64,000 bases of DNA from Prorocentrum cordatum. Its lineage: Eukaryota > Sar > Dinophyceae > Prorocentrales > Prorocentraceae. The stretch covers positions 10,001-74,000 of the forward strand of contig CAUYUJ010022527.1 of NCBI GenBank assembly GCA_963575745.1. The letters run 5' to 3'. Shown here one piece after another: positions 1 to 10,189 of the stretch; positions within the stretch are counted from its first letter, which is position 1, and the number at the start of each line of letters is the position of its first letter. The notes under the pieces were generated by a model that saw only the letters and a list, made by a program, of their open reading frames with translations, made no database searches and was not told the origin of the DNA. A program made the translations under genes and the position numbers.

Positions 1-77
1 GCTATGGCAGCGCCCTCGAGGGCCTCCGCCAGGCGCGCCGCGCCCTCGCCAGCCCGCACGGCCGGAGCAATGCGCCA
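1..77 (+). CDS. possible 3' end of an exon cut by the window edge
   Basis: Frame 3 reads YGSALEGLRQARRAL then ASPHGRSNAP and stops at a GTAAGC at 78-83, which looks like a 5' splice donor. The composition is plausible for coding sequence, but only 25 codons are visible and no family is recognised. Frame 1 is also open to a TAA at 79-81. The call rests only on the donor-like site. Confidence 0.2.
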
Positions 78-424
78 GTAAGCCTCGGGGGCCTGGGCTG
101 TTCTTGTTCCACCATCCTGTTGTTGGGTCCCCCGCGAGGAACACATCTTTGATTGTTCATCGGTGTTTGTAAGATGTTTGCTCTCTCGCCTGCTCGGCCC
201 GCTAACCTTCCACGACGGTCCAAGGGGGTCCAAACTCTATCACAGACTGCTTCAGAGCTCCCCCACAGCGGCCCGCGATCCTTCCCCTCCAGGGCTGTTT
301 TCCACATGCCAGGGGTGCCCACGGCGGGCAAAACGGCTCCTCCGTAACCAGTTTGGTTCAAGCATCGAACGTAGATTTCGATTTACACACGCTCGCGGAA
401 CTTCCTCTCGTCCAATTCGCTCGG
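78..424. other. gene-free stretch upstream of the secreted-protein gene
   Basis: No protein family is recognised in any frame and no repeat family of this window is present. It may hold the promoter or 5' leader of the gene that starts at 425, but no promoter motif can be named. Confidence 0.3.
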
Positions 425-1939
425 ATGGCGGCGTCTGGGATGGTCTGGCCTCTCGTGCTTCTCGGGCTACCAGGCGCTTCCTGCATGCAACTGGCGACGA
501 GCAGCTGGCGCGAGCAGCTGGCCGCCAACGCGACGTCCGCGCAGTGGAAGCGGGCGGAGTGCAGCGCGTGGCAGGTGGGTCAAGGCTGCTGCACGCCACT
601 AGGAGATACCGCGTCTTCGTGGTCGTTCGCCTCGTATGGCGCGCACGGCTTTTGGTCCAGCACCCCGGCGTTCATCCGGTTCGACTTCCAGGACGATACG
701 ATCTGCGGTGGCGTGGCGAATGCCAGGCAACACGGGGACGCAGTTCTCACTTTGAACGACGCTTCGCCCATCGACCTGACCCTTTCGATGACGGGCGTGG
801 CGGAGGCCTAGTACGAGAAATTCCAGCTGTACGTGGACAACGTCCTGCGCACCACTGTGCAAGCCTCAAACGGCCACGGAGGCAGCGCATGCCTGGTCAG
901 CACTTGCATCATGTGCGATGTCAACATGCCTTCGCAGACGTTCTCGCTTTCAGCCGGACCGCACACAATCAGAGTCGTGGTTGATTCTGTCGACGGTCTG
1001 TACCACAATGACGCCTTCTTCCAGATCTCCTTCGGCAAAAGCAGCCCGACGTGTGGCGGGTGCACTTGCTCGGCGACGACGCCCAGCCCGACGCCATTCC
1101 CCACGGCAACGCCATCTCCGACCCCGTATCCGACGCCTTATCCGACGCCCTACCCGACGCCCTACCCGACGCTCTACCCGACGCCCTACCCGACGCCGCA
1201 CCCGACGGCCTACCCGACGCCCTTCCCGACACCCTACCCCACGCCCTACCCCACGCCCTACCCGACGCCCTACCCGACGTCCTTCCCGACGCCTTACCCG
1301 ACGCCCTTCCCGACGCCCTTCCCGACGCCCTTCCCAACGGCCTTCCCGACGCCCTTCCCGACGCCCTTCCCGACGGTTTTCCCCACGCCCAGCCCGACGC
1401 CCAGCCCGACGTATCCTCCTGGCTGGCCGACGCCGCACCCGACGTTTCCTTCTGGAGCTCCCATGGCGGGTGGAGCCGGCGGTGCGGCTGCCACTGGCGA
1501 TCCCCACTTGCAAAATATTCTTGGTCAGCGGTTTGATTTGATGAAGCCGGGCAAGCATATTTTGGTTAACATCCCTCGCGGAAGACAGACGCGCGCATTG
1601 CTTCGCGTCGAGGCCGATGCGCGCCAATTTGGTGGACAATGTGCAGATATGTACTTCCAATAATTGAATGTTACAGGGACCTGGGCAGAGTTAAAACAGG
1701 CTGGAGGTTATCGTTATGTCGCGTCGCAGCGTGCCTCCGGGACTCCAGAGTGGGTTGCTTTTGGTACGCTTGAGATGAAAGTCGTTCATGGAAGCACGCA
1801 AAGTGGGCTCCCTTACTTGAACTTCTACGTCAAGCATTTAGGGCTAACAGGTTTTACGGTCGGAGGCCTTTTGGGAGAAGACGATCACGCCGACGCAACC
1901 ATTCCTTTGGTAGAGTGTAAAGGGCACGTATCCCTTTGA
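425..1939 (+). pseudogene. secreted PT-repeat protein with a GDPHLQ/vWD-like C-terminal domain, two in-frame stops
   Basis: One frame runs from ATG 425 to TGA 1939 with no frameshift but two stops: TAG at 809-811 and TAA at 1661-1663. The N-terminus (MAASGMVWPLVLLGLPGASC) looks like a signal peptide. A cysteine-containing domain follows (about 425-1050). It continues across the TAG as [12 protein letters not shown] and ends near [10 protein letters not shown]. Next is a linker of about 110 residues made of [11 protein letters not shown] repeats (1080-1440). The last part reads [18 protein letters not shown], then [19 protein letters not shown]-stop-LNVTGTW, and GGLLGEDDHADA. That GDPHLQ...FDLM pattern is a recurrent dinoflagellate secreted-protein domain resembling von Willebrand factor type D. 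Relatives usually have Glu after MYFQ, so TAA is one change from GAA. Single-base decay of an extracellular protein gene is most likely; stop readthrough is the alternative. Confidence 0.75.
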
Positions 1940-2319
1940 GGGTTCAAGTCGGCAGCATCTTCGCTGTAGCAAGCTTCGAAGGGCAACGCTGCGTTTCTGT
2001 TCCTGTGCGAGAAAAATAACACACTGGCAAACTGACTCCAGGACCCCACTGGGAGCTACGTTGAGGGCCCAAGTGGCAGGGTTCGAATGTGGTTCCACCC
2101 GCATTTCGGCACACGCCTTACACGCTTCGTGGCCCCACAGGGATCTCCACCGAACACGATATTCACATCTGCGGCACTCACAACTGCATATGGTGAGGTC
2201 CCTCGCCAGGCTACTTTTTGCGGAGCCGTTCAACAGTTTGATCTTTTTCGTCACATCCACAGTGTGTTTTTTTGTTTTCTTTGCACACCGCCCGCGCAGG
2301 ATCTCTCCCTCTTTCTTCT
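1940..2319. other. gene-free stretch, probable 3' flank
   Basis: Mixed-composition sequence after the pseudogene stop. It contains no recognisable domain or repeat of this window. ORFs here overlap on both strands without family signal. Confidence 0.3.
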
Positions 2320-2711
2320 TCACCAGCATCACCGCCACCATCATCATCGTCATCTTCAACACTGCGATTTCACCACCATTATCATCATCACCATCATCAT
2401 CCTCGTCATAGTCGTCATCATCATCGTCGTCGTCGTCATCATGGTCATCAGCATATCCGTCATACACTTCATCATGTTCAGCATATCTCATCAGGATCAC
2501 CACTCCCTCGTCATTACCATCATCACTCTCGCATCATTTTTATCACCACCACCATCATCATCTTGACATCATCATCATCATCGTCATCATCATCATCATC
2601 AGCATCAGCATCATCATCATCATCATCTGTATCTTTGCCATCGTCGTCGTCATCATCATCATCATCATCCTCACCATCATCATCAACATGATCACCATCA
2701 CTATCATCATA
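2320..2711. repeat. CAT/CGT trinucleotide microsatellite
   Basis: About 390 bases of imperfect (CAT)n with CGT and CAC variants, interrupted near 2440-2540. Poly-Ser, poly-His or poly-Asp reading frames across it are by-products of the repeat. Confidence 0.9.
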
Positions 2712-2749
2712 GCACACACACATGCGCTCATCTTGGGAAGTCTCAAGTT

Positions 2750-2982
2750 GGAGCCTCGCCTGTGAGTGCATTGCGAGGAATGTCAGGCGGGAGCCCCCTT
2801 TGTATGGGGGCCAGAGCTCATGTTACTAATCCGAGCGGGTCATCGGAATCTTGAACGTGTCGTCATTTTTGGGCTCCCCAGTCCTGAAGACTGCAGAAGT
2901 CTTCAGCGGGAGCCTCGCCTGTGAGCGCTCTGCGATGTAGACTCAGGCATGAGCCCCCTCACTATGGGGCCAGCAGCTCATG
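2750..2982 (+). repeat. two spaced copies of a ~72-bp direct repeat
   Basis: Copies at about 2752-2823 and 2910-2981. Both begin GGAGCCTCGCCTGTGAG, share GGGAGCCCCC/TGAGCCCCCT in the middle, and end with a GGGGCCAG...AGCTCATGT block. The 87 bases between them are not repeated. Confidence 0.7.
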
Positions 2983-2989
2983 TCGTAGA

Positions 2990-3060
2990 TGTGGGGCCCG
3001 CGCCTTCTAAGAAGCGGCCTTCTCCCAAGAAGCCTTCTCCCCTCCCCCAAACCCTTGTGC
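2990..3060 (+). repeat. dispersed repeat family R1 (AAGAAGC family), copy 1
   Basis: Shares with 25110-25215, 30540-30622 and 39855-39960 the order GGGC(C)CGCGCC, TTCTAAGAAGC, then CTCC.AAGAAGCC and a CTCCCCTCC pyrimidine tract. The copy at 25 kb interrupts an older retroelement, so the family has been mobile or duplicative. Confidence 0.65.
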
Positions 3061-3084
3061 ACGCTGCCAATCTGCGGTTCTCTC

Positions 3085-3192
3085 GTCGCGACGGCCGCAT
3101 CCGCCTCGAACTCCTGGCCAGGACGCGCTCGAGGAGAGATCCCGGGAGCAGCGGTGTATCGCTATATCTTTGGGCTCCCTGGTGTTCGGGCC
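3085..3192 (+). mobile_element. foldback family F2, partial copy
   Basis: Retains the core CATCCGCCTCGAACTCCTGG, the GAGGAGAGATCCCGG block and the right end AGCAGCGGTGTATCGCTATA. These match the better copies at 60140-60302 and 43548-43700. The left inverted end is missing or degraded. Confidence 0.5.
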
Positions 3193-3836
3193 TCTGGGCC
3201 GTGAGAAGCAGTTCGAAATGAAGATTGTCGGGGGTTGATGGAGGTGCCCCATGGCCCAAGGTGCCCCCAGCTTTTTTCTTCATTTCTCGAGCAGGGGATC
3301 CGCTACAGAGTTGATGTACCCAAATTGAACTGTTCGTCGAGTCTGCGAAAACTACTACGTCGATAGATCCATCGAGCATTCTATGCATTTAATCACTACG
3401 TCGAATGCTCGGTAGATGCATTGTGCGTTCTACGTATTGTACGTATATTTCGTGAATTCGATGGAACATGAATTTTGGGGTAAATAAATTCTGTGGTCGA
3501 TCCCCTACTCGAATTTTGGAGCCCCTGGGGCCCTCTGGGCCTCGTGATGGGGTGCTTTGGAGGTCGTGTTGGCCTCCTTGGAGATCCTTGGGGCACCTTG
3601 GGCCAGGGGAACTGCTTGCAAGACCCGAAGTAAGTCCCAGGGTGAGCCAGGGGCGGCCTAGCCGACCTCTAGCAAACCATTTTCTTCCGTGACGTCCCCC
3701 AAGAGAAATTCCCCAATCAGTGCTTGCACTGAAGGAGTCCTAGCGGAAATTGAAAGATTGGACTGGCCTTCGGCCAGTGCCGCCGATCCGGGTCGTTTGG
3801 GGTGCCCCCTAGACTGGGCGGCGACACTTCGCCGAC
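3193..3836. other. gene-free stretch with a short CTTGGGGCC-type patch
   Basis: No gene seen. Bases 3520-3680 carry a degenerate GGGGCC/TTGGAG tract like the larger blocks at 8.6, 9.2, 20.0 and 52.9 kb. The rest is unassigned. Confidence 0.35.
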
Positions 3837-5480
3837 AGACACGCACGCACACGCTCGCAGACACTACGCGCACACACCACACACACACGCACGCACGCAC
3901 GCACGCACACGCACATACACACACACACACGCACGCACACACAAACACACACACACACACGCATACACACACGCACACACACACACAACACACACACATA
4001 CCCCACACACCCCACACACCCCACACACCCCACACACACCCCACAAACCCCACACACACCACACACACCACACACACCACACACACCCCACACACCACAC
4101 ATCACACACCACACAACACACACCGCACACCACACACCACACACCACACGCCACGCAGTACACACCACACCACGCACCACACACCACACACCACACACCG
4201 CGCACACGCACACCGCACACCGCACACCGCACACCACACCACACACCACGCACCACGCACCACACACCACACACACCACACACCACACACCACACTTCGC
4301 ACACCACGCACCACACACCACGCACCACGCACCACGCACCACACACAGCACCACACACCACACACCAAACTCACACACACACGCACACGCACACGCGCAC
4401 GCACACGCGCACGCACACGCACACGCACACGCACACGCACACGCACACGCACACGCACACGCACACTCACACGCACACGCGCACGCGCACGCGCACGCGC
4501 ACGCGCACGCGCACGCACACGCGCACGCACACGCACACGCACACACACACACACACCACACGCACACTACACGCACGCGCCACGCGCAAGCGCACTGCAG
4601 AACGCGCAACGCGCGCACCCACCGCACATCCACGCGCCACCCGCCGCGCACGCGCGCGCGCGACGCGCACGCGCACGCCACACCCACACGCGCACACCCA
4701 CGCGCACAACCCACGCGCACACCCGCACGCGCACGCGCACGCCGCACAGCGCACTGCCGCACGCGCACGCGCGACCGCCACGCGCACCCCGCACGCGCAT
4801 TCGCACGCGGCACCCGCACGCGCTACACCCGCCGGCGCACGGCGCACGCGCACGCCCCGCACCGCGCACGCGCAACCCCGCATCCGCAAACGCGCACCGG
4901 CGCGCCAGCGCACCGCGCACGCGCACGCGCACGCGCACGCGCACGCGCACACCCACGCGCACACCCACGCGCACACCCACACGCGCACACCCACGCGCGC
5001 ACGCGCACACCCACACGCGCACGCGCACGCGCACGCTCACGCGCACGCGCACGCGCACGCGCACACCCACGCGCACACCCACGCGCACACCCACGCGCAC
5101 ACCCACACGCGCGCGCGCACACCCACACGCGCACGCGCACACGCGCACGCGCACACCCACACGCGCACGCGCACGCGCACGCGCACGCGCACACGCGCAC
5201 GCGCGCACGCGCACGCGCACGCGCACGCGCACGCGCGCACGCACACACACACACATACATACATACATACATACATACATACATACACACACAAACACAC
5301 ACACACACACACACTACACACGCCACACACAGAGACACACACAGACACACGCACACACCACATTCACACACGCCCGCCACCTTCGCAGGCACATACACGC
5401 ACGCGCCGGCAACAGACGCACAGACACACGCACACACAGACACACCACGCACACCGCACAAACACACGCACGCACACACC
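3837..5480. repeat. 1.6-kb CA/CG simple-repeat block
   Basis: The + strand is almost free of T. It moves from (CA)n and CACACC tracts (3900-4370) to (CACGCG)n and (CACACG)n (4370-5240), then an ATAC tract (5254-5286) and more CA. Much of 4370-5240 is strict purine-pyrimidine alternation. Open frames of up to 620 codons cross it on both strands, but they are poly Thr-His/Arg-Ala or Cys-Val and are not genes. Confidence 0.95.
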
Positions 5481-5639
5481 ACAACTGACACGCATTTCAC
5501 CGCCACCTTTTCCCCTCATTTGTTCCCTGTTTTCCGCTCTTGTCCCGTTCCGCGTCTCTCGCCCTCTTTCCAAGATCCCCTTCTCGCGCACACGGACTAA
5601 CATTGCCCCGCGCACGCGCGCGCACCCCCCCTCCCCTCC

Positions 5640-6078
5640 TTCCCCGGCAGAGCCACCCCGGCACCCCCCCTAGAGGCTGAAGCTCAGCCTCGAGACTGTA
5701 GCTGAGACCCCTTCAAACTCACACGCCACGGAACCCCCTTCCCTTCCCCCACGCCATCGGAACCCACGCCACCCGATCCTCCCCCCTCCCCAATTCCCCC
5801 CGTCCATAGGCGGGACGGGGGACCAGATCCCCCCCCCACGCCAAACCCCCTCCCCTCCCCCGGCAGAGCCACCCCGACCACTGGAGTCCCCCCCCCCCGT
5901 CTTCCCCCAATCCCCCCTGCATGTCCACAGGCGGGACGAGGGACCGGACCCCCCCCCCACGCCACCGGAACCCACGCCACTTGACCCCACCCCTCATCGT
6001 ACCCTGGCAGAGCCACCCCAGCCACCCCTTCCCCCATAAAACTCACACTCCAGATCGGCGGATTTGGCGAAAGTTTCC
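5640..6078 (+). repeat. C-rich tandem duplications of a GGCAGAGCCACC element (family R2)
   Basis: CCGGCAGAGCCACCCC occurs at about 5646 and 5863, and a close variant at about 6005. A GTCCA(T/C)AGGCGGGACG block recurs near 5810 and 5925. The unit also ends in AAACTCACAC and CAGATCGGCGGA. The same order appears at 9920-10035, next to the DIRS-type element. Confidence 0.65.
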
Positions 6079-6084
6079 CGCCGA

Positions 6085-6200
6085 CTGTTGTGGCCAGCTG
6101 GGTTCCCGGGTTCCCGGTTCCCGGGTCCTGGGTTCTTGGGCCGATTTCGGTGGGTTCCGGGTTCCCCGGGTAATTACCCGGGTTCCCGGTCGATCTCCTT
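6085..6200. repeat. short GGGTTCCCGGG tandem tract
   Basis: GGGTTCCCGG and close variants occur about seven times within 115 bases, including a CCGGGTAATTACCCGG palindrome. No gene is seen. Confidence 0.6.
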
Positions 6201-6249
6201 ATCGACCCCACGATTCAAAAAACCACATATTTTGTTGTTGTTTTTTTCT

Positions 6250-6400
6250 GTACCGGTGTAATTGTGTCCATGCCGCTACCCTTCTCTCGCTTTTCCTTGT
6301 TGAGTCCCGGGAGGCCCTCGTCACCACCGCTGGATTCGCCCCGAACTCCTAGACAGACCGCGTCCCTGGAGAGGCCCATGGAGTGCAGGTGTTCTCGTTC
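6250..6400 (+). mobile_element. foldback family F2, degraded copy
   Basis: Has the family's left CATGCCGCTACCCTT, the core GGGAGGCCCTCGTCACCACC with GCTGGATTCGCC, and a weak right half. Compare 40058-40205 and 60140-60302. Confidence 0.6.
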
Positions 6401-6619
6401 GCCTGGCCTCGCCCCCAAACCGTGTGTATGCGGCCAGAGGGAGGTTCGAGAAGCGACGGTGACGTCACGGAGGGGGATGTTTAGCAGGAAGTCGGTGAGG
6501 CTGCGCCCGAGAGAGCCCCGGGTCGAGATCCACCGTCATCGTCCGGACCTGCTCTTCTCATGGCAAGATTCCGCCGCTTCCTTTCCTCGGGGGGGCCCAC
6601 GAATGAAGTCGGGCATGCC

Positions 6620-6990
6620 CCCCTTACAGGAGGAATGTTCAAGAATAGTACAGCGATAGTCTGATGACGATTTCTCGTGCTCTTGTGACTATTTTGAAAT
6701 ATGTTTCGACTATGTTTTCTTTTTCTTCCTAAAGCCGCATGTAGGATGACATGCCCGACCTCGACCAAGATGGGGATGGAAACAATCGGGACGAATACCA
6801 GCAGCTTGCTACAGCCTGGTTTGGACGGGATTCGTTGTCGGTGTAGCCGCAGAGGTCGTCCATTTGGTGCAAACGTTGCCTGGCCCAAAGCGACCAGTGC
6901 GGGTGTTGGACAGCATTCGTTGTTGGGCGTCTCCATTTTGTCCGTCCCAATTTCGGGCGTGCCAGGTTCCGCCGTTCCCCTCCTCCCCCA
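6620..6990 (+). repeat. composite of dispersed repeat families R3 and R4
   Basis: 6625-6765 matches 59375-59515: ACAGGAGGAAT at the left, then CCGC.TGT.GGA.GACA.GC with CCGACCT at the right. 6770-6990 matches 20630-20870 and 30605-30830 around CATTCGTTGTTGGGC, TTTGTCCGT and CCAATTTCGGGCGT. No coding signal is recognised. Confidence 0.6.
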
Positions 6991-7063
6991 GCCCCGGTGC
7001 TCCTTTTTCAAAAGGCGAGAGGGGACACGAGGTATAACGTAGAATCGAAGATTACAGACGCAC

Positions 7064-7315
7064 GTGTTGTTCTCAAACCGATGGGTAACACGTTTCTCGG
7101 ATCAGTTCCAACGTTGTCGCGATCGGATGATTGGCGGAATCGGAGTTGCAACACGAACAGCCGATGAGGTTGATTTTATGAGCGTCGAGTTCAATGTATG
7201 TCGCATTGCCCGAGTCTGTCGAACCATGTTTGACGAGTGGCATACATTTGTATTACACTCGGGGTACGTGGGTGTTTTCGGTGAGAAGGTTCGACCCGCA
7301 GATGTTACTGATTAG
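7064..7315 (+). CDS. 83-codon unrecognised ORF
   Basis: This ORF lies in a less GC-rich stretch without repeats. It reads through FMSVEFNVCRIARVCRTMFD and ends KVRPADVTD. It matches no family I know, and no RNA signal or partner gene is visible. It could be a chance ORF or an exon relic. Confidence 0.15.
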   Translation: MLFSNRWVTRFSDQFQRCRDRMIGGIGVATRTADEVDFMSVEFNVCRIARVCRTMFDEWHTFVLHSGYVGVFGEKVRPADVTD

Positions 7316-7445
7316 CTGGACGTCCCTAGAACATCGAGAGTGTACTGCATGCCCTCCCGAACGCAACATCATCTTGTGCTTCCTCCTGTGGTGGTCGGAT
7401 GCGCAGTTCTGCAGGGACTTGAGACGGACACGACACCAAAGGTCT

Positions 7446-8582
7446 TGACCATCGAAAGAGCGTGTTCTACCGCTGCTGGCGGAAAACCGGGGGGGGTCAC
7501 TACCGGTTCGAACCCCTCCCCCCCCCCCTCCGGAAAACCGGGGGGGGTCACTACCGGTTCGGGGGGGGGGGTCACTACCGGTTCGAACCCCCCCCCCCCC
7601 TCGAAAACCGAGTGGGGGTGCGGACAGTGGTGGGGACGGTGTTGGTGGGGACAGTGGTGAGGGGACAGCGGGACAGTGGTGGGGACAGTGGGACAGTGGA
7701 GGGCCGGTAGTGGTGGGGACAGTGGTGGGGACAATGGTGGGAACAGGGGGGACAGTGGACAGTGGTGGGGACGGTGGTGGTGGGGACAGTGGTGTGGGGA
7801 CAGTGGGAATGAGGTGGAAACAGTGGGACAGTGGAGGGTACAATGGTGGTGGGGACAGTGGTGAAGGCGGTGGCGAGGACGGCGGTGGGACAATGGGACA
7901 GAGGTACAGTGGGGACAGTGGTGGGGACAGTGGGGACAGTGGTGGGAACAGTGGGACAGCTCAGTGGGACAGCGGCGGAGTCAGTGGGACAGTGGGGACA
8001 GTGGGGATAGTCGGGCAGTGGTTGGGGCCGTGGAGACAGTGGGGAGAGTGGAACCGTGGTGGGAACAGTGGTGGGGACAGTGGGGACAGTGCGACAGTGG
8101 TGGGGGCACTGGTGGGGACACAGTGGGGACAGTGGTGGTGAGGACAGTGGTGCTGGGAACAACAGGGGGGATGTGATGCGGACGGTGGTAGGGACCGGGA
8201 GTCGTTTGCTGGCGGTGAGTGGGGGGGGGGGGAGGGGTTCGAGCCGGTAGTGATCGCCCTCCGGTTTTCGAAGGGGGGGGGGGGGGTTCGAACCAGTAGT
8301 GACCCCCCCCGGTTTTCCGGATCCGGAGGGGGGGGGGGGGGGGGGGGGGAGGGGTTCGAACCGGTAGTGACCCCCCCCGGTTTTCGAGGGGGAGGGGGGG
8401 GGGGGAGGGGTTAGGGGAGGGGGGGGGGGTTTTGCCGGGGGCGGGGGGGGGGGGTCCAGCAGGGGGGTGGGGGGGGGGGGGATTTTCGGAGGGGGGTGGG
8501 GGGGCGACCCCCGGGCTCCGGAGGAAAAGGTTGGCAATTTTCCATAGTAAAGCGGCGGTGGATCACGCTCTCTCTGACCATC
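7446..8582. mobile_element. 1.1-kb inverted-repeat element with 8-bp target duplication and minisatellite core (family F1)
   Basis: The element spans 7454-8574. Its ends are GAAAGAGCGTGTTCTACCGC and, inverted, GAGAGAGCGTGATCCACCGC. Perfect 8-bp direct repeats TGACCATC lie at 7446-7453 and 8575-8582. Subterminal blocks with GGTCACTACCGGTTCGAACC are present in direct form at 7490-7600 and inverted form at 8235-8395. The core (7620-8165) is a GGGGACAGTGG minisatellite, and 8218-8510 is very G-rich. No transposase is present, so it is non-autonomous. An 8-bp duplication is typical of hAT-like elements, but these termini are not a recognised hAT signature. A second copy lies at 61388-62745. Confidence 0.85.
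7620..8165 (+). repeat. GGGGACAGTGG minisatellite
   Basis: More than 30 imperfect units of GGGGACAGTGG or GGGACAGTGGTG on one strand, giving T-poor, G-rich sequence. Val-Gly-Thr and Pro-His-Cys frames are repeat artefacts. Confidence 0.95.
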
Positions 8583-8639
8583 CCATCCAACAACAACCAC
8601 CAGGCGAGTTGCCCTGAGCAGGAATGTGCAGCAGCATGC

Positions 8640-8930
8640 CGTCACGCTCTGGGAGCCTCTTGGAGGCATCTCGGGGCCATCGCGAGGCCCTATTGAGGCC
8701 GTCTTGGGGCCATTTGGGAGGCCTTCGGGGCTCTCTTAGTGTCCTCTCGGGTTCTTCTGGGGCGTTCTTGGGGGCCTCCTGGGGCCATCTTGGGGGCCAT
8801 GGATCAAACTGTGGCTCTTAATGTCAGCCCCCTCGGAGGCCAAACGCTTGCCTCTGGAGGCTCTCTTTGGGCGCTCCTGGGCGATCTTGGGGCCATCTTG
8901 GGCCCATCTTTGGCCACTCTTGAGTTATGA
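8640..8930 (+). repeat. CTTGGGGCC-rich repeat block (family R5)
   Basis: Repeated TCTTGGGGCCATCTTGGG and CTCTTGGAGG motifs. The same composition and strand bias occur at 9180-9830, 19990-20545 and 52920-53500. The GPSWGPLG-like frames change phase and occur in all three frames. Confidence 0.8.
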
Positions 8931-8934
8931 TGTT

Positions 8935-9085
8935 CCAACCGACTGTAGCCTGGATCATCAGAAGCAACATCGAGCACCAAGAAGATACCGAAACTTGTTG
9001 TTTTTCACGTGTCGGGCCCTCGGAGGCGATACTCGATCGACAGACGCTGCTTCTATTGTAGAGGCCTCCGGCCGGTGCCGCCGAT
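8935..9085 (+). repeat. dispersed repeat R6, copy 1
   Basis: Matches 21545-21690: CGAGCACCA, then GATACCGAAACT, CACGTGTCGGGCCCT and GAGGCG, then TTCGA(T/C) and GCTTC further on. Each copy lies beside other repeat families. Confidence 0.55.
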
Positions 9086-9179
9086 CCGGGACGATCCCGC
9101 TGTCAGAAGGACGCCTTCGCCCCAGTGCGCTTGTTCAAACGTAAGTGGTTTGGAAACAGCTTGGAGGCATTGCGTGGGT

Positions 9180-9830
9180 TTCTTGAGGGACCTCTACGAC
9201 GCATCTTCGAGGCCTCCTGGGGGGGAGTCTTGGAGGTGATTGTTGAGCCTCTTGGGGGCCTTTTGGGCTTCTTGGGGGGCATGCAGGAGGCATCCTGGAG
9301 GCCTCCAGGTAAGTTTTAAGCTTTCGGGAGCGCTTTTGGTGCCTTTTTGGGGGCCTCTTGAGGGTCACTTGGAGCCTCTCGGGGTTTCTTGGAGACTCCG
9401 AGGGCCATTTTGGTGCCTCATGGGCGCCTCTTGGGCCGTCTTGGGCCCTTCTGGGGCCGTCATGGAGTCCTCTTGGGCGCTTCTTGGGCCCGTCCTGGGG
9501 CCCGCTTGGGCTGTCTTGGGGGCCTCCTGGGCCGTCTTGGGCCCTTCTTGGGCCGATTTGGAGCCCTCGTGAGAGCCTCTGGGCCCGTTTTGAGGGTCTC
9601 TTGGGCCGTCTTGGACATTGCGAAGGCCGAAGAAGCGAAAATGCAAAACAATGCACGTTATCCTACGGGAATGGGACCGATTTTCCATCTTTGGGCACTC
9701 TTAGGAGGTGTTGGGAGTGTACGTTGGAGGCTTCTGGAGCTGTCTGAGGAACATATTGAGTGTCTTGGAGCGATGTTTCGGCCAATCAGGGTCCTCTTGG
9801 GCCGTCTAGGCGGCCGCTGGGTTTTTTTAT
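9180..9830 (+). repeat. CTTGGGGCC-rich repeat block (family R5)
   Basis: A dense tract of TTGGGCCGTCTTGGGC variants. An A-rich interruption at 9620-9690, following GGCCGAAGAAGCGAAAATGC, matches the interruption at 53258-53320 inside the 52.9-kb copy. That makes these copies of one structured element rather than independent low-complexity sequence. Confidence 0.8.
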
Positions 9831-9904
9831 GAGCCCGCGTTCGAGCTCTCCGGGGCGAGGGGCCGACCTGGAGTGAGTTGGAGCTCCGATTTTGTCACCA
9901 ACAT

Positions 9905-10035
9905 TGATTTGGACCCCCCCCCCTACCCCGGCAGAGCCACCCCGGCACCCACCCCCACAGCAGAGCTGAAGCTCAAGAATTGAGGTTCAGGCTATATCTG
10001 AGGGTCTTTGAAACTCACACGCAGGATCGGCGGAT
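9905..10035 (+). repeat. family R2 copy beside the DIRS-type element
   Basis: CCCGGCAGAGCCACCCCGGC, GAGCTGAAGCTCA, TGAAACTCACAC and AGGATCGGCGGATA occur in the order seen at 5645-5745 and 6000-6070. Confidence 0.6.
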
Positions 10036-10189
10036 ACTTTTCTGGGTGCTCGAATTATTTCTGGGATGCGTCCCCGAAGTCCGATAGGAGCAACAGAACT
10101 CTTGAGGCTCTCTTGGGCCATCTCAAAATTATCTTGCGGCCCCAAGAGCCCATCGGACGCGCCACGGCAGGCCTACAACAAACGCTGCT

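Noticed and set aside
425-1939. Reassigned stop codons (TAG/TAA as sense)
   Set aside because: The other intact frames in the window use ordinary stops, and core dinoflagellates use the standard nuclear code; decay is simpler.
3837-5480. Telomeric or subtelomeric repeat
   Set aside because: No TTTAGGG-type unit is present; the block is CA/CG only and lies inside ordinary repeat-rich sequence.
3689-5673. Open frames of 599-623 codons across the CA/CG block
   Set aside because: The product is only Thr-His/Arg-Ala repeat, and similarly long frames exist in other phases and on the other strand.
7500-7600. tRNA T-arm-like GGTTCGAACCC
   Set aside because: It is a palindromic part of the F1 subterminal repeat, present in both orientations, with no acceptor or anticodon stem around it.
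9240-9832. GPSWGPLG-type proteins on both strands
   Set aside because: The same words occur in all frames, and the block is a copy of a repeat element with a shared non-coding interruption.
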